Positions 23,201 to 32,154 of a DNA stretch of 64,000 nt are shown here, in pieces (position 1 is the stretch's first letter; each line of letters starts with the position of its first letter). Position numbers and translations under genes: made by a program. Below the pieces are notes generated by a model. That model searched no databases, was not told the origin of the DNA, and saw nothing but the letters and a program-made list of their open reading frames with translations. Origin of the DNA: Serratia fonticola (GTDB lineage Bacteria > Pseudomonadota > Gammaproteobacteria > Enterobacterales > Enterobacteriaceae); contig NZ_CP011254.1 in assembly GCF_001006005.1 (NCBI RefSeq), positions 434,001 to 498,000 of the forward strand, written 5' to 3'.

Positions 23201-23643
23201 CTTTCCAGCCACTGCGGGCGATAAACCAGATATTGGTCAAACAGATCGGCAACGCGCCCGGCGAGCTGGTGGATCTTGCGCTTGTCGGCGTCATCGGTCA
23301 GGTAATGCTGTAGAGGAGCAAACTCGGGCCGGGTCAGCATGCCTGGCAGCAGCCACATCAGCTTCCAGGTCATGGCATCTTTGCTAAAGGCGCTCTCTTT
23401 GGGAATGCCTGGCAATACCTTGGTGAACATGTCCCAGATAAAGGTCGCCGGGAGCGGGAAGACGATATTTGCGGCAATGCCAAACTGCTCGGCCAACTGC
23501 ATCTGCAACCACTGTGCCATACCGGGGCTTTGCACCAGCACCACTTCCTGTTGAAACGGATCGGCCAAAGGTTCTCTGGCTATCAGCGCGCTGGTCAGCG
23601 TTTTCAGCAAGTCCAACTGATTGGAATGATAAACCGTAAACAT
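20272..23643 (-). CDS. recC: Exodeoxyribonuclease V subunit gamma RecC
   Basis: 1123 residues (1122 in E. coli). Chi-recognising scaffold subunit of RecBCD with inactive helicase- and nuclease-like folds. The N terminus FTVYHSNQLDLLKTL, VQSPGMAQWLQ and the central MRSIPFKVVCLLGMNDGVYPR segment are characteristic. It is separated from ptrA by about 290 bp, so ptrA-recB-recD probably has its own promoter. Confidence 0.97.
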   Translation of the reverse strand: MFTVYHSNQLDLLKTLTSALIAREPLADPFQQEVVLVQSPGMAQWLQMQLAEQFGIAANIVFPLPATFIWDMFTKVLPGIPKESAFSKDAMTWKLMWLLPGMLTRPEFAPLQHYLTDDADKRKIHQLAGRVADLFDQYLVYRPQWLESWQRGEAVEGLAEAQSWQAPLWHRLVEYTHELGQPEWHRANLYRRFISALENATQCPAGLPPRVFICGISALPPIYLEALQALGKHIDIHLMFTNPCRYYWGDIQDYAFLARLQSRKRRHYHQAREQGLFREPEQAAQLFDAEGEQQLSNPLLASWGKLGRDHLYLLSQMEAVQEVDAFVEIPADSLLHAIQHDMLELEDHALIGTTPETLERSDNKRQLDPQDRSISLHACHSPQREVEVLHDRLLTMLAEDPQLTARDIIVMVADIDSYTPYIQAVFGNAPAGRYLPFAISDRKARQAHPALQAFISLLDLPQSRFTSEQVLALLDVPALAARFSIQEEGLSLLRHWTGESGVRWGLDDDNVRELDLPATGQHTWRFGLTRMLLGYAMDSNAGDWQGVLPYDESSGLVAELAGQLADLLAQLSRWRQILSEERPLAEWLPLCRQLLNSFFETDSETEEALALIEEQWQKVASFGLAARYPDAVPLTLLRDELAARLDQQRISQRFLAGQINFCTLMPMRSIPFKVVCLLGMNDGVYPRTLPPLGFDLMAQQIKRGDRSRRDDDRYLFLEAILSAQQQLYISFIGRSIQDNSERYPSVLVTELLEYLQQSYCLPGDEGLDADGSARRVGEHLLKRHARMPFAAENFLPGSEDQSYAAEWLAAADGRGAAHPEFNQPLVVEEKTQVSLDELLRFYRHPIRAFFQLRLGVNFILEETDLPEDEPFTLDNFSRYQFNSQLLNTLIEGEDAGKLYQRVRASGGLPYGAFGEIYWQKQQEEMAELAERVREQRQENGSLELDIDVAGMRITGWLHQVQQDGLLRWRPATLSAVDGILLWLEHLVYCCVGGAGESRMFGSKNSAWRFAALTSEEAHEQLAELVAGYRRGLSQPLMLLNKSGWAWLSQCYQAQTQQIDWDEEVQVKARAKLLQAWQGDQRIPGEGADPYTQRVFRQMDNVRLEQILKETERYLLPVARNNLG

Positions 23644-23688
23644 GAGGCTCCTTGGAAGCGAAAAAGGGCATTACCGACGACATAGTTT

Positions 23689-23733
23689 CCCCTCACCCTA
23701 ACCCTCTCCCACAGGGAGAGGGGACTGATCGAG
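23689..23733. repeat. CCCTCACCC repeat, family B copy 1
   Basis: Block CCCTCACCCTAACCC followed by TCTCCCACAGGGAGAGGGG, with an 8-bp CTCTCCC/GGGAGAG hairpin, then GATCGAG. It lies between ppdC and recC. Copies occur at 23805, 33615 and, inverted, 33804. Confidence 0.8.
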
Positions 23734-23804
23734 AATACTTCGGCCAAAACAGTCCAGGGCAAGCCCAACAACACTCGTGCTACTGGCCGTAATTTCAGTG
23801 ACCG

Positions 23805-23848
23805 CCCTCACCCTAACCCTTTCCCACAGGGAGAGGGAACCGATCGAG
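23805..23848. repeat. CCCTCACCC repeat, family B copy 2
   Basis: Same element as 23689-23733 in the same orientation with a few substitutions (CCTTTCCCACAGGGAGAGGG) and the GATCGAG tail. The two copies form a direct tandem in the ppdC-recC gap. Confidence 0.8.
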
Positions 23849-23904
23849 AACACCTCGACCAATATACCGATCAAGACGACTGACAAACCTCACCGGCTCA
23901 CTAC

Positions 23905-23930
23905 GTAGGGGCGCGGCATGCTGCGCCCGC
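23905..23930. repeat. Palindromic repeat, family A copy 3
   Basis: GTAGGGGCGCGGCATGCTGCGCCCGC, directly after the ppdC stop; a plausible 3' end signal. Confidence 0.65.
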
Positions 23931-23931
23931 G

Positions 23932-24285
23932 CTACTGACCGCAATACCAGCGGCTGAGTTCAATCTGTTGGTGCAGTGGCGTTTGTATCTTCACCGTGCG
24001 CCGCAGGCATGAGCCTTGCGCCTGGTGGGTTTCGACCTGGTAGTGCCAATTTGGCGGTAGCGATACGGCATGATTTATTTCAGCACCGGCACTGAATATT
24101 TCCAGCTGTTGGTGCGCCAGCGACCAGGCCTGTCGATATTGCCACTGCCGTTGAAAAGCTTGCAACAGCACCTGCTGATATTGTAACAGCCCGAGCAGCG
24201 AGACGGCGAACAACAATGCCGCAATCAACACTTCGGGCAGGCTGAACCCCCGCTGAGTATGCCGGCCAGCTGGTTTAATCAGCAC
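23932..24285 (-). CDS. ppdC: Prepilin peptidase-dependent protein C
   Basis: 117 residues, minor type IV/II pseudopilin-like. The type III signal is RGFSLPEVLIAALLF, with Glu five residues after the predicted cleavage G. It starts inside ygdB (11-bp overlap), so the four ppd genes form one compact operon upstream of recC, as in E. coli. Exact function is not established; these are presumed minor pseudopilins. Confidence 0.88.
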   Translation of the reverse strand: MLIKPAGRHTQRGFSLPEVLIAALLFAVSLLGLLQYQQVLLQAFQRQWQYRQAWSLAHQQLEIFSAGAEINHAVSLPPNWHYQVETHQAQGSCLRRTVKIQTPLHQQIELSRWYCGQ

Positions 24286-24721
24286 AGTCGCTTTCCCGCT
24301 TTTCCGGACAAAAATCCAGCCAGCCGCCTTTTTGCGCTTTCAGCAGGTGGCTACCTGCCCCACCTTGCTGTGTAGCCAGTTGGTATAGCCACAAAGGTTC
24401 CGCTCCCGCGAAATCCCCAGCCCCACGCACCATCACCAAACCGGTACGGGCCGAGAGCCGGGCGCAGGCTTGCAACGCCTCGCCGCTTATCTGCTGACAA
24501 GACCAGTGGCTCGCCTGTAGAGACTCCCGAGGCCACGGCTGCGCCAGCCCCCAACTTAGGGCCGAAGCCGCCTGGTTGTAAGCCCGCAGATAGCGCTGCT
24601 GATCGACGGCCAGCAGTAGCGCACTGTCCAATTGCCGCTGCTGGGCGGTGAGCAGCATCAGCCCCATTACCAGCAACAACATCACCGCAGCCAATGTGCT
24701 GCCCCCCTGCTGCCTATCCAT
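24275..24721 (-). CDS. ygdB: YgdB, DUF2509 family, ppd cluster
   Basis: 148 residues. A single N-terminal hydrophobic segment (STLAAVMLLLVMGLMLL) follows a short QQGG sequence. The C-terminal WLDFCPEK motif matches E. coli YgdB WSDFCPLK. No canonical Glu+5 prepilin residue is seen. The ATG at 24721 is chosen as it gives MDRQQGGSTLA; an upstream ATG at 24751 would overlap ppdB. Likely works with the adjacent pseudopilins. Confidence 0.85.
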   Translation of the reverse strand: MDRQQGGSTLAAVMLLLVMGLMLLTAQQRQLDSALLLAVDQQRYLRAYNQAASALSWGLAQPWPRESLQASHWSCQQISGEALQACARLSARTGLVMVRGAGDFAGAEPLWLYQLATQQGGAGSHLLKAQKGGWLDFCPEKRESDCAD

Positions 24722-24723
24722 CT

Positions 24724-25296
24724 CTAGGGTGCCTCCATGCTGACCGCCCACTCCAGGCGGCGTTCTATATTTGCCCGCACCGTTGAGCGGCCACTTAGGG
24801 CAAACAACATCAAGGATTTGCCATCGCGCCCTGCAATCTGGCTGACAGAAAAAGACTCAATCCGTACCTCTTCCTGATCGAGCAAGCGTTCCCAGCCGCT
24901 GCCCTGGCACTGGGTCACGCCGCTTTGCCCCTCCAGCCCACCGGCCCGCAGGCGGTAACCAAAATACTCGGCATCGCCACCGCTTTCCCAGTTGCCATTG
25001 CGGTTAAGATCGTAGGCCACGATCACACAGCTGCCCGGTGCTTCCCCCGCCGCATGACCAATCAGCAGCGAGCGCCCCTGACACTGCCCGGCACAAAACC
25101 CGCTGCGGCGCAGATCCTTTTCAATCCCGAAAGCCAGCTGGCGTAACACCAGATCCAACCGATAATGACGGCCCATATCAACCGTCTGCTGACGCAGTAT
25201 CGGTAAGGTTTTCGCCGCCGCCAATGCAATCAGGCTGCCGAATGTCATCGCCAGCAGTACCTCCGGCAGGGTAAAGCCTTGTTCTAAGGTGCGCAT
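24724..25296 (-). CDS. ppdB: Prepilin peptidase-dependent protein B
   Basis: 190 residues. Prepilin N-terminal methylation motif QGFTLPEVLLAMTFGS with Glu+5. The start at 25296 has GGAG upstream and begins MRTLEQGFT, which gives a normal short leader. It overlaps ppdA by 13 bp. The C-terminal half holds a Cys pair region (GFCAGQC) typical of pilin-like stabilisation. Confidence 0.88.
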   Translation of the reverse strand: MRTLEQGFTLPEVLLAMTFGSLIALAAAKTLPILRQQTVDMGRHYRLDLVLRQLAFGIEKDLRRSGFCAGQCQGRSLLIGHAAGEAPGSCVIVAYDLNRNGNWESGGDAEYFGYRLRAGGLEGQSGVTQCQGSGWERLLDQEEVRIESFSVSQIAGRDGKSLMLFALSGRSTVRANIERRLEWAVSMEAP

Positions 25297-25787
25297 AAGG
25301 GCAGGCTCCGGATGGCGGTTTCTTCGCTGCACAGCCGCAACCGCCCTTTGGCAGAGAGCACCAGACGTATGCGGCCAGCCGGATTGCCCAGCAAGATATG
25401 CCCGGCCTGCGCATTGTTGCGCACCCCATAAAATCCCATATCCTTTTGGGTATAACCTTGTAACTCCACATCCAGATGTTCTGGGGTAAAGGCCCGGTCC
25501 GTCAATGCAGTACAGGATGCCGCCTGCGGGCCGCTGCCTATGCACCAGATTTTCCCAGGCCGAAACCACAGTAAAACGGTGCGGTTATGCCAGTTGGCAT
25601 CGGCCTGTAAGCGCGTCAGGAATGCCAGCAGTTGCTGGGCGGTCTGCTCCAGCCGCAGCGCCTGTTGATAGTGATACCACTGGCTAACCCCCCAAGAGGT
25701 CAGCATCCCTGCCAGTACCATGACGATCAACAGTTCGATCAGCGTCAGGCCTTGCTGGTGTTCGGGGCTATTTTTATATCGGTTCAT
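25284..25787 (-). CDS. ppdA: Prepilin peptidase-dependent protein A
   Basis: 167 residues. Prepilin signal QQGLTLIELLIVMVLAG with Glu+5; the ADANWHNR segment and C-terminal GRLRLC match E. coli PpdA. First gene of the ppdA-ppdB-ygdB-ppdC operon. The ATG at 25787 gives a leader of about 13 residues; a longer frame is possible but lacks support. Likely a pseudopilin of the inner membrane. Confidence 0.88.
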   Translation of the reverse strand: MNRYKNSPEHQQGLTLIELLIVMVLAGMLTSWGVSQWYHYQQALRLEQTAQQLLAFLTRLQADANWHNRTVLLWFRPGKIWCIGSGPQAASCTALTDRAFTPEHLDVELQGYTQKDMGFYGVRNNAQAGHILLGNPAGRIRLVLSAKGRLRLCSEETAIRSLPLCAP

Positions 25788-25924
25788 ACGGCGAGTGTAA
25801 TCAGCCAGAGGCACGATGAAAGGCACCTTTTCTCAGGCTGGCAAATGATGCGCAGAATTTTTAGTTAGCAGGTAACACGGCGGGGGAAATTGAGTACGGC
25901 TTCGCATTTTTGGCAATACAGCAC

Positions 25925-25948
25925 GGGCGCAGCATGCGGCGCGCCTAC
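25925..25948. repeat. Palindromic repeat, family A copy 4
   Basis: GGGCGCAGCATGCGGCGCGCCTAC in the gap between thyA and ppdA, a slightly imperfect copy. Confidence 0.6.
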
Positions 25949-25959
25949 TTTCAGCGGGA

Positions 25960-25987
25960 TTAAGAAAGAGGGCCGGATACGGCCCTC
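25960..25987 (-). terminator. thyA terminator
   Basis: Stem GAGGGCC/GGCCCTC, loop GTATCC on the minus strand, followed by TTTCTTAAT, 6 nt after the thyA stop. Confidence 0.75.
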
Positions 25988-25993
25988 AGCAAA

Positions 25994-26788
25994 TCAGATA
26001 GCGACAGGAGCCTTGATCGGCGGATGCGGATCGTAGCCTTCAATCTCAAAATCTTCAAAGCGGTAATCAAACAGCGAGGCTGGTTTGCGTTTGATCACCA
26101 GCTTCGGCAACGCACGCGGCTCACGGGTTAATTGCAGCTGCGTCTGTTCCATGTGGTTGCTGTACAGATGGGTGTCACCACCGGTCCAGACGAAATCGCC
26201 CACTTCCAGATCGCACTGCTGCGCCATCATATGGACCAGCAACGCATAGCTGGCAATATTGAACGGCAGGCCGAGGAACACGTCGCACGAGCGCTGATAC
26301 AGCTGGCAAGAGAGTTTGCCGTCCGCCACATAAAACTGGAAGAAGGCATGGCACGGTGCCAGAGCCATCTTATCCAGCTCACCCACGTTCCAGGCAGAAA
26401 CAATAATACGGCGCGAGTCCGGGTCCTGTTTCAGCTGTTGCAATACGGTGCTTAGCTGGTCAATCTGGCGACCATCCGCCGCGCCCCAGGCACGCCATTG
26501 CTTGCCATAGACCGGGCCAAGATCGCCGTTTTCATCGGCCCATTCGTCCCAGATGCTGACGTTGTTTTCACGCAGATACGCCACGTTGGTATCGCCGTTC
26601 AGGAACCACAGCAGCTCATGAATAATCGACCGCAGGTGGCATTTCTTGGTGGTCACCAACGGGAAGCCTTCCTGCAGGTTGAAACGCATCTGGTGGCCGA
26701 AAATCGACAACGTGCCAGTGCCGGTACGGTCGGCTTTAGGGGTGCCCTCGGCGAGCACTTTGTTCATCAAATCCAGATACTGTTTCAT
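25994..26788 (-). CDS. thyA: Thymidylate synthase
   Basis: 264 residues, the exact E. coli length. Converts dUMP and methylenetetrahydrofolate to dTMP and dihydrofolate. The nucleophile cysteine is in [12 protein letters not shown] (about residue 146), the phosphate-binding Arg in DRTGTGT, and the dUMP contacts in [17 protein letters not shown]. It is 6 bp downstream of lgt and probably co-transcribed. Confidence 0.98.
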   Translation of the reverse strand: MKQYLDLMNKVLAEGTPKADRTGTGTLSIFGHQMRFNLQEGFPLVTTKKCHLRSIIHELLWFLNGDTNVAYLRENNVSIWDEWADENGDLGPVYGKQWRAWGAADGRQIDQLSTVLQQLKQDPDSRRIIVSAWNVGELDKMALAPCHAFFQFYVADGKLSCQLYQRSCDVFLGLPFNIASYALLVHMMAQQCDLEVGDFVWTGGDTHLYSNHMEQTQLQLTREPRALPKLVIKRKPASLFDYRFEDFEIEGYDPHPPIKAPVAI

Positions 26789-26794
26789 TTTTCC

Positions 26795-27667
26795 TCACGA
26801 CTGTTGTTGCTGTGGACGACGACGATACGCCCAGATCATCATAATAATACCGGCGAGCACCATCGGCACGGACAGGATTTGCCCCATGCTGATCACCCCG
26901 TCAAACAGGCCAAGCTGGGCATCCGGCTGGCGGAACGCTTCGACGATAATACGGAACGTGCCATAGCCAATCAGGAACAGGCCGGAAACGGCCCCCATCG
27001 GACGCGGCTTGCGGATGAACAGGTTCAGAATGATAAACAGTACGATGCCTTCCAGCACCATTTCATACAGCTGCGACGGATGACGTGGCAACACGCCATA
27101 TTGGTTAAGCAGCGGCAGCAGTTGAGGATTGGCGGCAGCGATGGCGATATCTTCCGGACGCGAGCTTGGGAACAGCATCGCCCAAGGTGTATTGGTAGTG
27201 ACACGCCCCCACAGCTCACCGTTGATAAAGTTACCCAGGCGGCCAGCGCCCAGACCAAACGGGATCAGCGGGGCAATAAAATCAGAAACCTGGAAGAAGT
27301 TGCGCTTGGTGCGGCGGGCAAACCACAGCATCACCGCGATCACGCCAATCAGGCCGCCGTGGAATGACATACCGCCATCCCAGACTTTGAACAGGTAGAG
27401 CGGGTTATCCAGGAATAGCGGCAGGTTGTAAAACAGCACATAACCGACACGGCCACCGATAAAGACCCCAAGGAAACCGGCATACAGCATGTTTTCCACT
27501 TCGTCTTTGGTCCAACCGCTGCCGGGCTTGTTCGCGCGGCGTACCGCCAACCACATGGCAAAAACAAAGCCAACCAGGTACATCAAACCGTACCAGTGCA
27601 AAGAGACCGGGCCGATAGAGAAAATTACCGGATCAAATTTTGGAAACGCCAGATAGCTAGTGCTCAT
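26795..27667 (-). CDS. lgt: Prolipoprotein diacylglyceryl transferase Lgt
   Basis: 290 residues, seven-TM inner-membrane enzyme that transfers diacylglycerol from phosphatidylglycerol to the lipobox Cys of prolipoproteins. The signature [14 protein letters not shown] (about residues 143-156) and the essential HGGL segment (about residue 103) are visible. Forms the lgt-thyA pair as in E. coli. A strong leader hairpin lies 54-91 nt upstream. Confidence 0.97.
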   Translation of the reverse strand: MSTSYLAFPKFDPVIFSIGPVSLHWYGLMYLVGFVFAMWLAVRRANKPGSGWTKDEVENMLYAGFLGVFIGGRVGYVLFYNLPLFLDNPLYLFKVWDGGMSFHGGLIGVIAVMLWFARRTKRNFFQVSDFIAPLIPFGLGAGRLGNFINGELWGRVTTNTPWAMLFPSSRPEDIAIAAANPQLLPLLNQYGVLPRHPSQLYEMVLEGIVLFIILNLFIRKPRPMGAVSGLFLIGYGTFRIIVEAFRQPDAQLGLFDGVISMGQILSVPMVLAGIIMMIWAYRRRPQQQQS

Positions 27668-27720
27668 CTATCACCACAATATGTCTGTTATTCATCCCCA
27701 AGCGGGGGCGGCAGGTGCCA

Positions 27721-27758
27721 AACGCGGTGCAAAGCCCGTGCAACGGGAGCACCGCGTT
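27721..27758. repeat. Strong two-tier hairpin between ptsP and lgt
   Basis: AACGCGGTGC pairs perfectly with GCACCGCGTT (10 bp) and encloses a second perfect stem CCCGT/ACGGG. It lies downstream of ptsP and upstream of lgt. No T run follows on either strand, so it is not a textbook terminator. Confidence 0.65.
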
Positions 27759-27862
27759 GAGATGGCGCATCATAACATAGGCTTAACCACGTCCGGGCTT
27801 GCCGGCAGGGAAAAGTTCTGTAAAAAAATAGGTCAACGCTTAACGGGCTGGACAACGCCTAA

Positions 27863-30112
27863 TCAACGGCCACCGCGGATCAACCCACCCATGCCACGCC
27901 GTTCCATAAACGCCGCAACCTGGTGGCGAACCTCGGTGGTCATCTGGGCACTCAATACCCGCTGGGCCAGCCCTTGCGCATCTTCCAGTTCGATATGGCG
28001 CAACAGATATTTGATACGTGCAACGCTGCGCCCGTTCATGCTCAGATTACGGTAACCCATACCCACCAGCAGCAGAGCGCCCATCGGGTCTCCCGCCAGT
28101 TCACCGCACAGGCTGACCTGCAACCCAGCCGCCGTCCCCTGCTCGATGATCAATTTCAGCACCTGCAACATGGCTGGATGCAGGCTGTCGTACAGCGAAG
28201 CAACGCGGGTATTATTACGATCCACCGCCAGCAGGTACTGGGTTAAATCGTTGGTTCCTACCGAGATAAAATCGACGCGTGCGGCCAGATAAGGGATCAG
28301 GAAGATCATCGACGGCACTTCCAGCATGACGCCAATCCGCGGCTTGGGAATATCATATCCCAGCATCTCTTCCACTTCTCGCCCGGCGCGATCGATCAGG
28401 CGCTTGGCCTCGTCGATCTCTTCCAGGCTGGTGATCATCGGCAACAGGATCCCCAGATTGCCGGTTCCCGCATTGGCACGCAGCATGGCGCGCACCTGGA
28501 TCAGGAAGATTTCTGGCTGATCCAGCGTAATGCGGATCCCCCGCCAACCGAGGCACGGGTTCTCCTCGCTGATCGGCATGTAGGGCAGTTGTTTATCAGC
28601 ACCGATATCCAGCGTACGCAGCGTCACCGGCTTATGCGGATAGAAGAGTTGCAGCATGCCCTGATATTGCGCCACCTGCTCCTCTTCCGACGGGAAGCCG
28701 CTTTGCAGCATGAACGGGATCTCGGTGCGGTACAGGCCAACGCCGTCCACGCGCGCGCCCAGCAGTTGTTCATGTTCCGGGCTAAGGCCGGCGTTCAGCA
28801 TCACCTGGATCCGCTCACCGCTTTTCAGCTCTGCGGGCTGTTCAACGTCGTCTTCTGCCAGCTTGCTGAGCTCCTGCTCTTCGCTGATCAGACGTTGATA
28901 TTCCTTCACCAGCACCGGTTCCGGATCGACCAGCAGCTCGCCGCGATAGCCATCAACAATCAGCATTCGCTGGGCTAACAGCGCAGGCTGGATGTCTGCC
29001 CCCATCACCGTTGGCACACCCATGGCCCGCACCAGGATCGCGGCATGGGAGTTGGCAGCACCGTCCCGCACTACCACGCCAGCCAGGCGATCCTGCGGCA
29101 CTTCGGCCAACAGGGTAGCCGTCAGCTCATCGGCAACCAGCACAAAACGGGCTGGCCATTGGCTGGCCCCTTGGGTGGTATCGTCGAGGTGGAATAGCAG
29201 ACGTTGGCCAAGCGCGCGCAGATCGCTGGCACGCTCACGCATATAGGTATCTTGCAAGGTCGCAAACTGGGCAGCGAAAGCTTCAATCACCTGTTTTACC
29301 GCCCATTCGGCCACCGAACCGGCATCGATCTCCGCGTACAGTTCACGTTTGAGGCGAGCATCGTTGAGCAGGTGGGAATAGAGATCGAAGATCGCCGCGC
29401 TCTCTTTTTGCGAGCTGGCGCTAAAACGCTTACTGAAGCGGCGGAACTCTGCCCCAGCCTCTTCCAACGCCTGTGTCAGACGTTCGCGCTCGCTGACGGT
29501 ATCCAGCGTGGAGGCTTTATACACCTGATCGAGTGAAGGTTGGCTGCTATCTAACCACCCCTCCGCCACAGCCACGCCAGGAGCCGCAGCCAGCGCCCGA
29601 ATGCGGGTCTGGCGATACTGGCCAAAAATGGCGTTTAGCTGTGATAACGAGAGGATCCCGGCCATTTGGGTGGCCAGGGTAACCATGAAGGATTCTTCGC
29701 TTTCGTCAAACTGGCGCAGTTCACGTTGCTGCACCACCAACACGCCAAGCAGCTGGCGGCGATGAATGATCGGCACGCCAAGGAAGGATCGGAAACGATC
29801 CTCTTTGACCTGCGGAATATATTTGAAGCTGGGATGGCTTTGGGCATCCGCCAGGTTGATCGGCTCTGCCCGCCGCCCGACCAGGCCGACGATGCCTTCG
29901 TCAAAGGCCAGGGCAATAGTTCGCCCGCGGGGCTTTTTCAACCCGCGCGTCGCCATCAGGTAATAACAGCGGCGGTCGTTGTCTGCCAGATAGATGGAGC
30001 AGACTTCGGTGTCCATCGCCAGACAGGTTTCATTGACCAAAAGATCCAGCGCATCTGTCAGACTGGCCGCCGCGGCCACTTTCTCAACAATTTCTCGCAA
30101 GCGCGTGAGCAT
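27863..30112 (-). CDS. ptsP: PTS-Ntr enzyme I (EI-Ntr)
   Basis: 749 residues (748 in E. coli). First phosphotransferase of the nitrogen PTS, passing phosphate from PEP to NPr. An N-terminal GAF domain (about 1-160) is followed by the EI domains; the active histidine is in DGAANSHAAILVRAMG (about residue 356) and the PEP-binding segment contains SLCGELAGDPMG. It starts 12 bp after rppH, forming the conserved rppH-ptsP operon. Confidence 0.97.
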   Translation of the reverse strand: MLTRLREIVEKVAAAASLTDALDLLVNETCLAMDTEVCSIYLADNDRRCYYLMATRGLKKPRGRTIALAFDEGIVGLVGRRAEPINLADAQSHPSFKYIPQVKEDRFRSFLGVPIIHRRQLLGVLVVQQRELRQFDESEESFMVTLATQMAGILSLSQLNAIFGQYRQTRIRALAAAPGVAVAEGWLDSSQPSLDQVYKASTLDTVSERERLTQALEEAGAEFRRFSKRFSASSQKESAAIFDLYSHLLNDARLKRELYAEIDAGSVAEWAVKQVIEAFAAQFATLQDTYMRERASDLRALGQRLLFHLDDTTQGASQWPARFVLVADELTATLLAEVPQDRLAGVVVRDGAANSHAAILVRAMGVPTVMGADIQPALLAQRMLIVDGYRGELLVDPEPVLVKEYQRLISEEQELSKLAEDDVEQPAELKSGERIQVMLNAGLSPEHEQLLGARVDGVGLYRTEIPFMLQSGFPSEEEQVAQYQGMLQLFYPHKPVTLRTLDIGADKQLPYMPISEENPCLGWRGIRITLDQPEIFLIQVRAMLRANAGTGNLGILLPMITSLEEIDEAKRLIDRAGREVEEMLGYDIPKPRIGVMLEVPSMIFLIPYLAARVDFISVGTNDLTQYLLAVDRNNTRVASLYDSLHPAMLQVLKLIIEQGTAAGLQVSLCGELAGDPMGALLLVGMGYRNLSMNGRSVARIKYLLRHIELEDAQGLAQRVLSAQMTTEVRHQVAAFMERRGMGGLIRGGR

Positions 30113-30124
30113 AGTCGGTTTGAC

Positions 30125-30652
30125 TTAACCTCTCTTTCGGCGATAAGCAGGAGGCTGCCGCTGCGCTGCCAGTTCCTGCATTGGCATGACGGTTGCGGCA
30201 AACTCTTTCATAACCCGGCGGTACACGTCGCGTTTAAACGACACCACCTGGCGCACCGGATACCAGAAGCTCACCCAACGCCAGCCGTCAAACTCCGGCG
30301 TACTGCTGCGCTGCATGTTGATATCCGCGTCATTGCACATTAACTGCAGCAGAAACCATTTCTGCTTTTGGCCGATACAAACCGGCTTTGTGTCCCAACG
30401 CACCAAACGTTTTGGCAATTTATAGCGCAACCAGTTGCGGGTTGAGGCCAGGATACGCACATCCTTTTTACTCAGCCCCACTTCTTCGAACAGCTCACGG
30501 TACATCGCCTGCTCAGGCGTTTCGCCAGGGTTTATTCCCCCTTGGGGAAACTGCCAGGAGTGCTGACCGTAACGGCGGGCCCATAGGACCTGCCCCTGAC
30601 GATTACAGATTACGATACCAACATTCGGGCGGTAGCCATCATCATCGATCAC
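30125..30652 (-). CDS. rppH: RNA pyrophosphohydrolase RppH
   Basis: 175 residues (176 in E. coli). Nudix hydrolase that removes pyrophosphate from 5' ends of mRNA, opening RNase E decay. The Nudix box [22 protein letters not shown] is complete (about residues 38-59). The start is GTG at 30652, preceded by GAGGTAG, and yields [15 protein letters not shown] as in the family; an ATG-started longer frame adds 18 unrelated residues. Confidence 0.96.
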   Translation of the reverse strand: MIDDDGYRPNVGIVICNRQGQVLWARRYGQHSWQFPQGGINPGETPEQAMYRELFEEVGLSKKDVRILASTRNWLRYKLPKRLVRWDTKPVCIGQKQKWFLLQLMCNDADINMQRSSTPEFDGWRWVSFWYPVRQVVSFKRDVYRRVMKEFAATVMPMQELAAQRQPPAYRRKRG

Positions 30653-30828
30653 CGGACTACCTCGATAAGCATAAATTCGTATTGATAACCTGATTGTTTC
30701 ACACAAGCCACAGGCGGTAAACCACTGCTTTGCAGCACCGTCGCTCGGATAACATTGGGATAACTCACAGATAATGGCAAAGTTATAAACATGTAACGAG
30801 GTTCGAGGGCGGTTTTATTCACTTTTTC

Positions 30829-31153
30829 TGTGGATAGGTGTGTGAAGAACTCTAGGGATAAGCCGGGAAAACTCGATTGAACTTAAAATCCGCCGTATTT
30901 TTAATTTTTTATTATTCCTTTAAATACAATGCAATAAACACTTAAACACAGTTATGAACAGGGTAAAAATGTGATCTATGCACGCTTTGGATCTTTCTCT
31001 GGCGAAAGATCCACCAATGCGGATTTTATCCACAGATTATTATACCCAGTGACCTATAAAACCGCCAAATTCGTAAAAAATGCCCCGCGTCAAGGCTGTA
31101 AATCAAACCAGTGATCGGCAAAAAGTTGGGTTATCCCAGAAATCTGTGGATAA
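30829..31153. promoter_or_regulatory. DARS2-like cluster of DnaA boxes
   Basis: The rppH-mutH gap (about 700 bp, AT-rich) contains TTATCCACA at 31026-31034, a near box TTATACCCA at 31040-31048, an inverted perfect box TGTGGATAA at 31145-31153 and a near box TGTGGATAG at 30829-30837. AATCAAACCAGTG at 31101-31113 matches the IHF consensus with one mismatch. In E. coli this same gap holds DARS2, which reactivates ADP-DnaA with IHF and Fis. The boxes are seen; the DARS2 role is inferred from position. Confidence 0.7.
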
Positions 31154-31348
31154 ATAGGTGTAAGATCCTGTTTATTGTCGGTGGCTACAGGTGCACAACC
31201 CCGCACTGAAAATTTTCTACCGCGATGGGGTAGCCAAAAAGTCATGCAAAATCATGCTACTATTGTTGTTTTCCCCAGCCTGCTTTTCCCTTTTAAGGCA
31301 GTGAGTAAATTCGGTACGTTTTTTAACCATAATGCATAGGTCTGATTT

Positions 31349-32029
31349 ATGGCGTGTTTATCCCCGCTGCCACCAGAAAACGAGCAGCAATTATTAGCCC
31401 GTGCCCAGGCGCTGGCTGGCTTTAACCTTGGCGAACTGGCAGCCCGTGCGCAGGTCAGCATTCCCAAGGATCTCAAACGGGATAAAGGCTGGGTCGGCAT
31501 GCTGCTGGAGCTCTATCTGGGGGCCATGGCGGGCAGCAAGCCTGAGCAGGATTTCCCAGAGCTGGGCATTGAGTTGAAAACCATCCCGGTCGACGCCACA
31601 GGTAACCCGCTGGAAACCACTTTCGTCTGCGTAGCTCCGCTGACAGGCAATAGCGGCGTCACTTGGGAAAGCAGCCACGTACGCCACAAACTGGCACGCG
31701 TGCTGTGGATCCCTGTGGAAGGTGAACGACAAATCCCATTGGCACAGCGCCGCGTAGGTTCCCCGCTGCTGTGGCAGCCCAATCAGGAAGAAACCGAGAT
31801 GCTGCGCCGGGATTGGGAAGAGCTGATGGATCTTATCGTGCTCGGCCAGGTTGAGCGGATCACCGCCCGCCATGGCGAAGTGCTACAGCTGCGGCCAAAA
31901 GCGGCCAACAACAAGGCACTGACCGAAGCCACCGGCGAACAGGGCCAGCCGATCCTCACCTTGCCGCGCGGCTTCTATCTGAAGAAAAACTTCACCCGGG
32001 CGCTGCTGGCCAGGCACTTTACGCTTTGA
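31349..32029 (+). CDS. mutH: DNA mismatch repair endonuclease MutH
   Basis: 226 residues (229 in E. coli). Nicks the unmethylated strand at hemimethylated GATC after MutS/MutL activation. The restriction-type active site Asp...GluXLys is visible as [11 protein letters not shown] (about residues 70-80). A dam-dependent lifestyle is implied. Faces away from rppH across the DnaA-box region. Confidence 0.97.
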   Translation: MACLSPLPPENEQQLLARAQALAGFNLGELAARAQVSIPKDLKRDKGWVGMLLELYLGAMAGSKPEQDFPELGIELKTIPVDATGNPLETTFVCVAPLTGNSGVTWESSHVRHKLARVLWIPVEGERQIPLAQRRVGSPLLWQPNQEETEMLRRDWEELMDLIVLGQVERITARHGEVLQLRPKAANNKALTEATGEQGQPILTLPRGFYLKKNFTRALLARHFTL

Positions 32030-32154
32030 TTAGTCCTCCGCTCCTGTTTTCACCGTCATTTCTCCTGACACAGATGGGATACGTCCGAAAGCCATCTTTG
32101 GCAGAGTTTGCTACTCTATTAAGACAATTATTCCAGGTATATAAGGTGTTCGGC

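Noticed and set aside
23644-23931. CRISPR array suspected from tandem repeated blocks between ppdC and recC
   Set aside because: There are only two copies of a dispersed element that also occurs at tas-lplT; spacing is irregular and no cas genes are near.
30653-31348. Replication origin suspected from DnaA boxes
   Set aside because: Gene context (rppH, mutH) is that of DARS2, not oriC; no 13-mer unwinding repeats or dnaA/mnmG neighbours are seen.
31252-31500. 82-residue frame opposite the mutH start
   Set aside because: Mostly antisense to the mutH coding region and without a family match.
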